A stretch of 64,000 bases of DNA. Origin: Stemphylium vesicarium. Its lineage: Eukaryota; Ascomycota; Dothideomycetes; Pleosporales; Pleosporaceae. Under the pieces are notes generated by a model. The model worked only from the letters and a program-made list of their open reading frames with translations. It did no database searches and was not told where the DNA came from. Both the position numbers and the translations under genes were made by a program. Shown in pieces: positions 1 to 8,892 of the stretch; within the stretch, counting starts at the first letter, position 1, and each line of letters starts with the position of its first letter. Where the stretch lies: contig QXCR01000012.1 of the NCBI GenBank assembly GCA_004380135.1, positions 1-64,000 of the forward strand, written 5' to 3'.

Positions 1-62
1 TCCTCGCTGAGTCTGTTGCCATCCTGTCCATCCCATTCCCTAGGGATGGTTGGGATGTCCTG

Positions 63-204
63 CCATCCCGAGGACCTCTGCCATCCCGGATGGCAGATCT
101 TGGCGGGACGGCACATCACGTGATCCGTGTGCTGTCATCCTGTGGTTCTCCGCCATCCCGGATGGCGAGCCTTGGCGGGATGGCACGTCACGTGATCTGC
201 GTGC
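63..204. repeat. Tandem 53-bp GC-rich repeat with palindromic core
   Basis: Two copies of a 53-bp unit lie at 80-132 and 152-204, 72 bp apart. Each starts with the palindrome GCCATCCCGGATGGC, continues with CTTGGCGGGA/CGGCAC and contains TCACGTGA. A partial third copy (CCATCCCGAG) precedes them at 63-72. The copies differ mainly by C/T and G/A transitions. This may be the edge of a transposon or a minisatellite; no coding sequence is visible. Confidence 0.7.
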
Positions 205-302
205 CCCTCGCTGATCATTATCCTTCGTTTCGTGCGACAGCTGGCCTCCAGCTTCGCTTTCCCTGACCGAAGGATTCGACCTGCTGTTATCTGTAACAGG
301 TA

Positions 303-561
303 TGCTCTAAATCAGCTTCTGCTCACTCCGCTTCCCACCGTTCCAGGACTGTCAAAGAATACTCAAGATTGGGGTGATCAGCATTTAGCACTCCCTAACG
401 CTGCTGTACACACTGCCTCATCAAAGCTATAGCCTCTGCACTCCAACCTTGTGCTTTCCTTGTAAAGGCTAGGCTGGCCATACTAGTCAGCATGTCAGGA
501 TGGTCCGCTCCCAGCTTCGTCTTGCGAGTCTCCGTCACTCGCACAAACAGCTTCTCCGCGC
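303..561 (-). pseudogene. Remnant of an NLR TPR 3' end, inverted copy
   Basis: Read on the minus strand, this stretch aligns with the last TPR repeat and the tail of the NLR gene at 2700-2950 (shared words such as EKLFV, TKLGADHP, SAEAIALMRQCVQQR). It is an inverted, diverged partial copy of the 3' end of that gene. Where the intact copy has CAG after QQR, this one has TAG at 397-395, and several further codons differ by C-to-T (for example GAC ACG to GAC ATG, ACC AGC to ACT AGT). It cannot encode a receptor and is best read as a RIP-mutated fragment. Upstream it runs directly into a transposase fragment in the same frame. Confidence 0.75.
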
Positions 562-667
562 GAATACTGCAGCCAGCTGCGTCAGCCATCTGAGCAGCAG
601 TAAGATCGTTACTTAATATCATGTCGTGAATCATTCTGCGCTGTGAAGCCGCCAGGTTTGGCGTCAT
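562..667 (-). mobile_element. Tc1/mariner-like transposase N-terminal fragment
   Basis: About 35 codons, starting MTPNLAAS, read as the N-terminal helix-turn-helix region of Tc1/mariner-type transposases from Dothideomycetes (pattern MAPxL..S....IRDMIL...L...QMA..AGCS, from memory of the family). Only this piece remains; no DDE catalytic region, terminal repeats or TA duplications are visible. It is fused in frame to the NLR remnant at 303-561, so insertion and breakage probably happened inside an older NLR copy. Confidence 0.5.
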
Positions 668-836
668 CTTTCGCAGATAGTGGCTATGGAGCAAGAGGTG
701 GCGGTGATGTCGGAGCAGCGATGAAGGTTGGTGGCCGAGGGGCCTGCGGGACAGCGGCGCAAGCAGCCAGGCTGAAGCCCAGCTGATATCTCGCCACAGA
801 CAACACCACTGTATATCATGTTTCTGCTGCGGCATC

Positions 837-2953
837 ATGGCATCAATGGTATCCTTTGGCGACGCGAACGCCGGCTTCCAAGCAGGCATCGTCAACGGCC
901 CGGTGAGCGCTGCGTTCCACCTTCCACCCGGTGAGTTGCGGGACTGCCTTTAGCTCTGGAGGGCCCGAGCCAGCGCTAACAGACCTCGCCTCAAGAACGA
1001 CCAGAGACTCCACCATCCCCATCAATCGTCATACCCTTCGCCCGCGACGCCGATTTTGTCGAACGAGGCACGACACTCGACCAGCTCCAGCAGAGATGCG
1101 CTGCACCGGATGCGCGGGCTGCGCTCGTCGGCCTCGGCGGCGTAGGGTAAGCAGACGCCTGCTTGGCCAGCACTACACGCTAACGGCAGAGAAGCAAGTC
1201 GCAGCTCGCTATTGAGCATGCATACCGCACGCGCGAGCAGTCGCCCGAGACGTGGGTGTTCTGGGTGCATGCCAGCAACGCCGCCCGGTTCGAGCAGAGC
1301 TACCGCGACATGGCCGACCGGGTGAAGATCGCTGAGCGGCGAGATCCACAGGTGAACATCTTTAAGCTGGTGCACGACTGGCTGTGTGACTGTAAGCAGC
1401 GGGGGCTTCTCGTGCTGGACAACGTGGACGACGCTCGCTTTCTTCTTAGTGGCCAGGGAAATGGCGAAGGCCAAGGCCAAACCACAAACACGTAGGTCGT
1501 TCGGAAACCGCTGCGCGAGTACCTTCCCCACTGCGAGCGTGGCTCCATCCTCGTCACGACACGGAACAAGGAGGCGGCACGAAACTTGGTCGAGCCGCGA
1601 GACATTGTTAGTGTAGAGCCGATGGATGAGGCGCAGGCGCTTGCCCTGTTCGAGAAGAAGCTGGTAGCGCAGGGAGACAGCGGCGATGTCGCTGAGCTTG
1701 CAGCTGTACTCGAGTACATGCCGCTCGCTATCGTGCAAGCTGCAGCGTATATCTCGCAAAGAGCACCGCTATACTCAGTAGCGAAGTACCTTGATGAGTT
1801 TAGGAAGAGTGAGCCAAGGCGGCTCCGCCTGCTTACCCACGATGACGGCCAGCTCCGGCGCGATTGGGAGGCGAGGAACGCGATTATTGTTACGTGGCTG
1901 ATCTCGTTTGAGTACATAGAGCAGACGCAGCCGGGCGCAGCGGACCTGCTCTCGCTGATGAGCCTCTTTGACCGACAAGGGATTCCAGAGGCGCTGCTGC
2001 GGCTTCGCAGCGAGCGGGCAGAAGCTCAGACAAACCAGAGAGTGGCGGACGATTGTAGCGACGACGAGCTAGAGGACGATATATCGCTGTCTAGCGCGGG
2101 TGACAGCGAGTTTAGAGACGCTGTAGCAGTGCTGCAAAACTTCTGTTTTGTCTCTGTCGACACGGCTGGCACGAGCTTTGAGATGCATGCGCTAGTGCAG
2201 CTAGCGACGCGGAAATGGCTCGAAGACAACAGCAAGCTCGAGCGGTGGAAGCAGCAGTTTGTTAGTACCCTGCGCGCAGCGTTTCCAACTGGAAAGTACG
2301 AGAACTGGGCAGCATGCCAGGCACTCTATGCGCATGCCAAGGCCGCTATAGGGCAGCAACCCAAAGACGAGTCGTCGATAGCAGAGTGGGCAACACTGCT
2401 CTATCGTGCAGCATGGTATGCATGGATGAAAGGCAGTATAGCTGATGCTGAGTTTCTAGCTACGAAGGCAATGAAAGCGCGGAAGAAAGTGCTAGGGCAA
2501 GAGCACGAGGAGACGCTGTGGAGCGTAGCCATGGTTGGGTTAGCATACAAGCTCGGAGGTCGATGGGACGACGCCGAGAAGCTGTTTGTGCAAGTGATGC
2601 AGACGAGCAAGACGAAGCTAGGAGCGGACCATCCCTCCACGCTGACCAGCATGGCCAACCTAGCGTCGACATACAGCAACCAAGGCCGCTGGGACGACGC
2701 CGAGAAGCTGTTTGTGCAAGTGATGAAGACGAGCAAGACGAAGCTAGGAGCGGACCATCCCGACACGCTGACCAGCATGGCCAACCTAGCCTTCACATGG
2801 AAAGCACAAGATTGGAGTGCAGAGGCTATAGCCTTGATGAGGCAGTGTGTACAGCAGCGCCAGCGAGTACTAAAGTCTGGTCACCCCGATCTTGAGTCTT
2901 CTTTGACAGTCTTAGAACGGTGGGAAGCGGAGCGAGCAGACGCTGATTTATAG
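837..2953 (+). pseudogene. NB-ARC/TPR NOD-like receptor gene with one in-frame TAG
   Basis: Exons 837-930, 996-1146 and 1195-2953 join in phase (667 codons before the final stop). The N-terminus is a short Gly/Asn/Gln motif (FGDANAGFQAG, residues 7-17). A linker ends in PFARDADFVERG, followed by an NB-ARC ATPase with P-loop GLGGVGKS and Walker B LLVLDNVDD, an ARC region (EYMPLAIVQAAAYI) and three kinesin-light-chain-type 42-residue TPR repeats near the C-terminus. Such receptors are known in fungal non-self recognition and programmed cell death. Intron 1 (931-995) has a GTGAGT donor and GCTAAC branch point. Intron 2 (1147-1194) splits the P-loop glycine codon. A single TAG at 1493-1495, between Walker B and the RNBS-B-like ILVTTRN segment, interrupts an otherwise open frame. 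It could be a RIP-type CAG-to-TAG change or, less likely, the acceptor of a weak third intron starting near 1451. Classed as a pseudogene with that reservation. Confidence 0.75.
2565..2791 (+). repeat. Two near-identical 126-bp TPR-coding repeats
   Basis: The segment starting GGGACGACGCCGAGAAG at 2565 recurs at 2691, exactly 126 bp (42 codons) later, with only a few differences over about 100 bp (GATGCAG/GATGAAG, CCCTCCACG/CCCGACACG). This is a recent in-frame duplication of a TPR repeat within the receptor gene. Confidence 0.85.
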
Positions 2954-3552
2954 TGTACGCTTCAGGATATGCTACCAAGGCAGGATTAAAAGCATAACTA
3001 GCGACTTATAATATTGCGTAGCTTTATATCGTGTATTAAGCCTATAGTATTATATTAACTAGACCTATTTTATACATAAATAGCTTATAATTAAGAGCTA
3101 GCCTACTTAGAGCTAGTAGATCTTAATACTATACAATTAGCTAAGACTAGTAAGGGGTACCCTGTGCTGATAGGGTTCTGAAAGAATCGTCGCTTGTGCA
3201 AAGGGTGAGGGCGGTTTTGCAAAGTACTGTATCTTCCCGCCTCGCATTGTCTCTGTGTCACACCAACAGTAGAAGGATTTGAAGGCTGGGTTTATCTTTG
3301 CTAGTTTGTGTTATCATTTCCCGGTCATGATCGGTAGGCCCTGCTGTAAGTATGGCGATCAGGCAGTTCTGTACACCACAGATCTCATGTGAAGCGAATC
3401 GCTATAGGGAGGTCTGGTATAAGTATCCGCGGCTCTTGCTTCGTCTACTGGGTCTAGTCGTTTCACAGCTCCCATCCTCCACCACGCTTCATACCATTTT
3501 GGAAAGTCCTAGGGCCATCTGAAGTGAAACTTATTATACTGAGACAAGCAAC
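2954..3552. other. Non-coding: AT-rich TpA-rich tract, then the 5' flank of the HAD pseudogene
   Basis: From about 2985 to 3135 the sequence becomes markedly AT-rich and full of TA, TAT and CTAG words, in contrast with both flanks. This is the usual look of RIP-mutated repeat DNA. From 3136 to 3552 composition returns to normal and I see no gene. Confidence 0.6.
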
Positions 3553-5237
3553 ATGTTCTCAAAGCTCTTCACCTTTCGTCAGATTTCATCAAGTCAGAGC
3601 TCACCTCCTTCAACTTCCAGCAAACAACCCATCAACACTGACATGTCTCCTCCTTCGGACTCAGCGAGGAATGGCAAATCGACCGTTCATCAAAGCAAGC
3701 ATCGCACGCTCATCCTCGATCTTGGCGATGTGCTGTTCTATTAGTCTACACGACACCTCAAGGCGCTCACTCCTCAAGCGATCCATGCAGTCATGCAGTC
3801 ATGCAGTCTCCGACTTGGGGCCAATTCTAATGCGGCCGTATTGGCGAGGACGAAGCCGTCACAAGCATAGGCGAGGAGCTTTCCCTCGACCATAAGTTGA
3901 TCCAAGAGGGCCTTACGCAATGCCGTGGAACTCTACATGTGGATCATGAACTCATTAGCCAGCTTGCAGAACTCAAAGAGGGGATGAATAGGCACCTCAA
4001 AGTCTATGCTATGACGAACATCTCCAGAGACGACTTTGCGCAGCTAAATGCTATACTAGCAGACTGGAGCCTGTTTGATGGCGAGTTCACGTCTTTCGAA
4101 GCCGGTGTGATGAAACCTGAGTTAGGATTTTACAAGCACGTTCTCGACCGCATTGGCTTGCATGACCCCTCCTCCGCAATCTTCGTGGACGACAAAGTCG
4201 TCAACGTCAACGCCGCACGCACCTCGGGCATCCAGGGCATCGTGTTCGAATCATCTGAGTCTTTACTCTGCCCATTAAGAAATCAGCTACTAGATCCCGT
4301 GTCACGAACGCAACAGTACATGGGTCGAAATGCACAAAAACACATATCCTGTATCATGAATGGTCTCGAACTCTGCGATGTCTTCTCTTAGTCGCTCAAT
4401 CACTGTGAGATGGATGACTCTAGCGTTCTCATTCTATCGCCTCCTGACGCTTCTGCTGCTGAGATCAAAGCCGGCATCCAACAGACATACAACGAGACAA
4501 AAACCCGAAACTTCTTCATCAATAGTCTCGTCAGTACAACAAAGACCTGTAAGCCCCTAATCGCAAATTCGTTTGCCGCTACAAAAACGGTCTTGCTAAC
4601 TGCGATACACAGTCCCCGACGACATCGATACCACTACAATGACACTGCTCGCCTTCTCACCACCAGCCTCCTCGGCTAACCCCATCCTCGATCAGATATC
4701 CGCGAACAGACACATCAGAGACGATCTCGTCTACACATACTTCTGTGACAAAAGACTAAGCATGTGTCCGTTCATTATGGCCAACGTACTGCGCGTCTTC
4801 TACCATTACAACCGTGGTGCAGAAGTCAGACTCGAGCTCGAACACGTCCGTCGCCTTCTTCTCAAACGCGGCTATGTCGACGGTGCAGAGCATTATCTCT
4901 CCGCTGAGCCTTTCCTCTACTTGCTCTCTTGCTTCATCACCGCAAATTCCAGCGCGCCTGAATTGCAGTCTCTTGGTGAGCCAGCGGCTGCTGCTCTCCG
5001 CGAACGCGTTGGGCGGCGTGGGAATTCCTTTGCTGTCGCTGCGCGCGTGTTGGCTTGCCAGGAACTGGGCATGTGGGCTCAACCTGATATAAATATCTCC
5101 AAGAGTTGCAGGAGTGCGATGGAGGCTGGGAGATTGGGTGGGTGTGTCGGTTTGGGAGGAGTCGGAAGAGGATTGGGAATTGGGGCGTGCCTACTCCGTG
5201 GGCGATCAAGGCGCTTGAATTTGAAGCGCAGTCCTAG
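3553..5237 (+). pseudogene. HAD-like terpenoid synthase (drimanyl-diphosphate-synthase type), broken
   Basis: The N-terminal half has HAD-hydrolase motifs: LILDLGDVLF (motif I), AMTNIS (II), a lysine in GVMKPELGFY (III) and IFVDDKVVNVNAA (IV). The C-terminal half resembles a terpene-cyclase beta-like domain ending in a QW-type QECDGGW and GNWGVPTPWAIKAL. This HAD-plus-cyclase layout is that of the AstC-like fungal family making drimane-type sesquiterpene diphosphates (from memory). One intron is clear (4549-4612, branch GCTAAC). The frame is broken five times: TAG at 3742-3744 where Trp is expected; an extra copy of the 8-mer CATGCAGT (three in a row near 3782-3807) shifting the frame; TAA at 3828-3830; TAG at 4389-4391 where Gln is expected; and one base missing near 5095, just before the QW motif. 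The MFS gene downstream is intact, so a lost small cluster is possible but unproven. Confidence 0.75.
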
Positions 5238-5389
5238 AATTCACGTTCATGGAATTGAAGTGATGCGCAGGAGATTTTGGATAGAATATGTGTTCATCAA
5301 TTTTGACACGATATCAGTGCACCATATCCGTCATTCTCAACTCCCCGTCACACCTCGTACCATCGCCACAGCACATTTCATCCGCCCAT

Positions 5390-7137
5390 CTAATCACTCT
5401 GGCTGACCCTCTCCTCCATAACCGCCTCTTGCTTCTCACTCACATGCGCAAACTCCCTATACCGCATCTCCTCATCCGCCCGATTACTCCTCACCACCGT
5501 TCTATTCTCCTTGTTCAATCCCATGCACAACCTCGGCTTCTCATAAAACATGACGTCGATCTGCTCGAGGGTGCGCCCGGACGTCTCGACACCGAAGAAG
5601 TACGTCAGCGGAACAAAGGACGCGCAGACGGCAGCCCAGACCCAAAAGTAGTGGCCGCGGATGTTGTCGAGCCCAATGGGCGTCACCATTACTACGACGA
5701 AGTTGCTCATCCAGTGCGAGAAGACGCCGACGGCAGTGGCTTTGTTGCGCACGCGGAGGGGCTGGATTTCGGCCGAGTAGGACCAGGAGACGGGGAGGAT
5801 ACCGAGGGTGAAGCAGTCGAGGTAGAGGAAGATGAATGCGACGGCTGCTGCGGCGCTTGCGTAGCTGTTTTTGGCGAGACACCCTGCGATGATGGCCATG
5901 CAGGCTGCACAGCCGGCAGAAGAGCCCATGACGGACCATCTTCGACCGATCTTGTCGATGTAGAAGTATGGTGGCCAGGAGAAGACGGCGTATTGGGTGA
6001 ATGCGACGGAGGCGAGGATGAGTGACATGCTGGGTGAGTAGTCGAGGTATTGTTGGAAGATGTAGGCGAGGTAGTAGCAGAGGGCCTTGCGTTGGTTAGT
6101 ATATATGACTAGGGATGGAGATGAAGAGCACTCACGTTGATACCGGACCATTGGTTCATCATGTATGGACCCATACCAAGAAGCACGCGATGCAAGTTAC
6201 GAGTCTTGGTGGCGTTACTGAAGACCTCGCCCCAGGTGGGCTCTTCCTCGTTGCTCTCGGCTGCAATTGCATCGAGGATTTCCTGGAGCTGACCTTGGAC
6301 TTCCTCATCGTCGAGAGGTTTGTCCAAAAGGCGGCTTATGGTGTATTTCGCCTGCGGGTATCGTCAGCGTCAAGAATTATCTCTATAGTCGTCGAACGTA
6401 CCTCATCAATCTTGCCACGTGAAGCCAACCATCGTGGCGTCTCGCATAGGAATGGGCAAAGAGCCAGGACGATGAGCGAGAAAAGGATCTGACAGGCGAC
6501 TGGGAAGCGCCACTGCAACGAGCTCTCAGCGTACAATGTTGCGAAGCAGAGCCAGGAAGCGACCGCGACGCCAATGATGATGAGTGCGGATTGGACAACC
6601 AGCAGTGAGCCACGGTTATGCGCAGGTAGTGTCTCTGATTGTAGGATCGGTACTGCAACCGTTGAGAGCCCGACACCGATACCTCCGATGATACGCGAAA
6701 CGAACATTTGCCTGTGGAGTCAGTAAGTTGTAGATGAGTAGTTACAAAGGAAATAACTCACCAGTAATCAAAGCTGGCCGTCTGTATAGCAGCGCCAACG
6801 ACCACAATGAGATTGGCGAGGATGATGGAACGCTTACGCCCTATCCTCTCTCCAAAGACGAAAGCCACAACAGCTCCAAGTGCGCATCCAATATCGTAGA
6901 TCGCTGTTACCAGCCCAGTCATCGTAGGGTCGGGGTTGCCGAGTGTGTCTTTGAAGCGTTGACCGCCCAGTATACCTCCGAAGAGACCTTGATCATCTTG
7001 ATGGAAGATTAGATGCTGATGTCTTGAAAGATCAATTTCGGAGATGGAGACTCACATCCGAAGAGAAGGAAGTCAAGACCAGAGGTCAAAAGGATGATAG
7101 CAATGAGGCTCTTGCCCCGAAGTTCAAGGAAGCGCAT
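5390..7137 (-). CDS. MFS sugar-porter-family transporter
   Basis: Five exons (7137-7056, 6996-6762, 6711-6402, 6351-6136, 6085-5390) join in phase to 512 residues, normal for fungal sugar porters. Introns are 50-59 nt. Sugar-porter signatures are present: FGYDQGLFGG in TM1, GERIGRKR between TM2 and TM3, SRIIGGIGVG in TM4, SETLPAHNRG, ETPRWLASRGK, a middle QWSGIN, DKIGRRW, and a terminal ETSGRTLEQID. It should be a plasma-membrane proton symporter or facilitator for hexoses or related polyols; the substrate cannot be read. The start ATG at 7137 gives only a short cytosolic N-terminus (MRFLELRGKS) before TM1, which is short but common in this family. It converges with the broken HAD-terpenoid gene, whose stop is about 150 bp away. 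Confidence 0.9.
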
Positions 7138-8286
7138 GATGAAGACCCTGGAACCCGATACCGCAATGGGCAGAGAGGCAAACTACGAAAACACAGTATG
7201 GTAACTGGTAGGGAAATGTGGACCACAACCACCTAATCTTTATACCCGTAACCCCATACGGATGTGCATCGGCATCTCCTTATTGAGTCTAAGGCATTCG
7301 CATCTTAGGCTAACATCATAGTACACGATGCCGCGGGGACGGAGCGTGTCCGGGGAAATTGTGGAGCTGCGGAGAAGCATATGCGGAGTACGGCGATGTC
7401 GAAGCTTGCGTTGGAACAAGGCCCTGGAGAGAATGATCCATGGATTGCTAGCTAGGCTGAGGTCATGATGGCTGGACCGGCTGGGCAACGTGCGGGGTTC
7501 CCGTTTTGGGGATGCCGTGTTTGCAGCGCGGAAAGTATGCCGGCAATGAGGTACCTTTGATAACGACGGATTATTTGCGATAATCTCGACTGACCTGCGC
7601 ATATCGCTCACATCAACCTCAAATCTTTTGTGCCTTCAACGAGGAATGCGACGGTTGTAGAAGGTCAGAGAGGAAAGAAAATGCCGCGTCGTCGCTGCGC
7701 GCTGATGAGTAATGTACGATCAAACAGCCAGTATCGCTGAGTGGAGTCTCGCATCGAGGCCATGTTGGGGAAACGCGCCAAGGCTAGGCTTAAGCACCAG
7801 ACGCGATGTTAGCGCGCTTTGGTCATGTCTACTCGAAACTTGGGCTTCTAGAAAACGTCTTGGTGCATATGGGTCTGCACTAGGCATGTCGCAGATACCA
7901 TCAACCTTGCGTTGGGAACTTGCATAAAATGGATATCGACTCGCACGTTCCTTCCACCGCTTGAACACTGCCTTCTTTCCTTTTGCATCTCAATACATGG
8001 CACTAGTAGAACATACATGCACGTTGGGCGCGAACAAAGAACTGTAGATAAGTAGGGACTATTCTGCGGCCAAGATTGTCAGCGTTTGACGATAACTCGC
8101 AATTGTTAGAGGCTGTGGATCCCACAGAGAATTCTGTACAGAAGAGAAAATGAGAAATCTACACGTGTATGAGTAGCTGTTGATGTACCCGGCCGTCATG
8201 AGCATGCGGCTCGCCTCCGATTCAGTGTTTTAAGGAGCTCTCCCCGCTCTTGAATCTATCCCGTCTCGTCGCCATCGCTTGATAGA
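7138..8286. other. Intergenic; no gene seen
   Basis: Short frames on both strands lack family motifs, codon bias or splice-linked extensions. The part next to 7137 serves as the MFS 5' flank, and the part next to 8286 as the 3' flank of the CUE-like gene. Confidence 0.5.
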
Positions 8287-8892
8287 CTACTCCAACGCCT
8301 GTAGCATCTCCCTCGTCGCGCTCAAGCTCTTGCTGTCGCCGTAGATTGCCGCGATGAGGCTTCCATCGATCTTCGGAAACTCGCGCTGCAAGACCTCAAC
8401 GTTGTCGTCATCGTCGTCTTTCCTTCCAGCAGCCTCGTAGCTCTGCATGACTTCGATCTGATGGGAGCGGTCTTGTCCAGTAGGAAGCGCCATTTCCGTT
8501 GCCGTCCGGCGGGGAGGCAGACCCGGAGGAACTTCTTCTTGGCCTGGGTAAGAAGACTGGTTCTGGTAAGACTGCTGTGAAGACTCCTGTTGATAGTACG
8601 ATGGCTGAGAAGTCTCATGGGGTTGGCCATATGCGTAAGGATTGTGAGGGTTGTGAGATGTCGTGTGGCCAGTCTCTTGGCCCTCTTGAGCCCAAGGGGA
8701 TGTATCTTGATGCTGAGGTGGTTGTGCGTACGGCTCCTGAGGAGGGTGTTGACCTAGTGGATTTGGGGGTGTTTGTTGAGCATAGGGATTCTGAGGCGGA
8801 TCTTGGTACGCTTGGTATGGGTTGTGGCTCTGGTAGCCTTGTTGCTGGCTGCGCTGGTCTTCCCAAGGGTTGTCGTTGTGATTGGAGGCCAT
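8287..8892 (-). CDS. Gln/Pro-rich protein with C-terminal CUE-like motif
   Basis: Single exon, 201 residues. The first in-frame ATG with a reasonable context is at 8892 (MASNHNDNPWEDQ); the frame stays open 14 codons upstream. About 130 residues are low complexity (NPYAQ, QPPQ, SYYQQES repeats), then PPGLPPRRTATEMALPTGQ, an acidic KDDDDDN, and a C-terminal helix pair VEVLQREFPKIDGSLIAAIYGD ending ATREMLQALE. That end resembles a CUE/UBA-type ubiquitin-binding fold (L..xFP.id..li..i). A ubiquitin-linked or vesicle-trafficking adaptor is plausible. The CUE assignment is from pattern alone. Confidence 0.75.
   Translation of the reverse strand: MASNHNDNPWEDQRSQQQGYQSHNPYQAYQDPPQNPYAQQTPPNPLGQHPPQEPYAQPPQHQDTSPWAQEGQETGHTTSHNPHNPYAYGQPHETSQPSYYQQESSQQSYQNQSSYPGQEEVPPGLPPRRTATEMALPTGQDRSHQIEVMQSYEAAGRKDDDDDNVEVLQREFPKIDGSLIAAIYGDSKSLSATREMLQALE

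Noticed and set aside
303..420. TTAGGG-like word near 400 as a telomere trace
   Set aside because: A single chance occurrence inside a mutated NLR fragment.
395..895. A 166-codon minus-strand frame as one gene
   Set aside because: It is a chance chain: antisense of the NLR leader, a transposase fragment and an NLR repeat fragment; no ATG context or domain order makes sense.
1452..1495. A third intron removing the TAG in the NLR gene
   Set aside because: Only a weak GTGGCC donor and no branch point are available; kept as a minor alternative, not called.
1022..1759. Long minus-strand frames (245 and 205 codons) opposite the NLR
   Set aside because: They are antisense to the NB-ARC exons and contain no motif.
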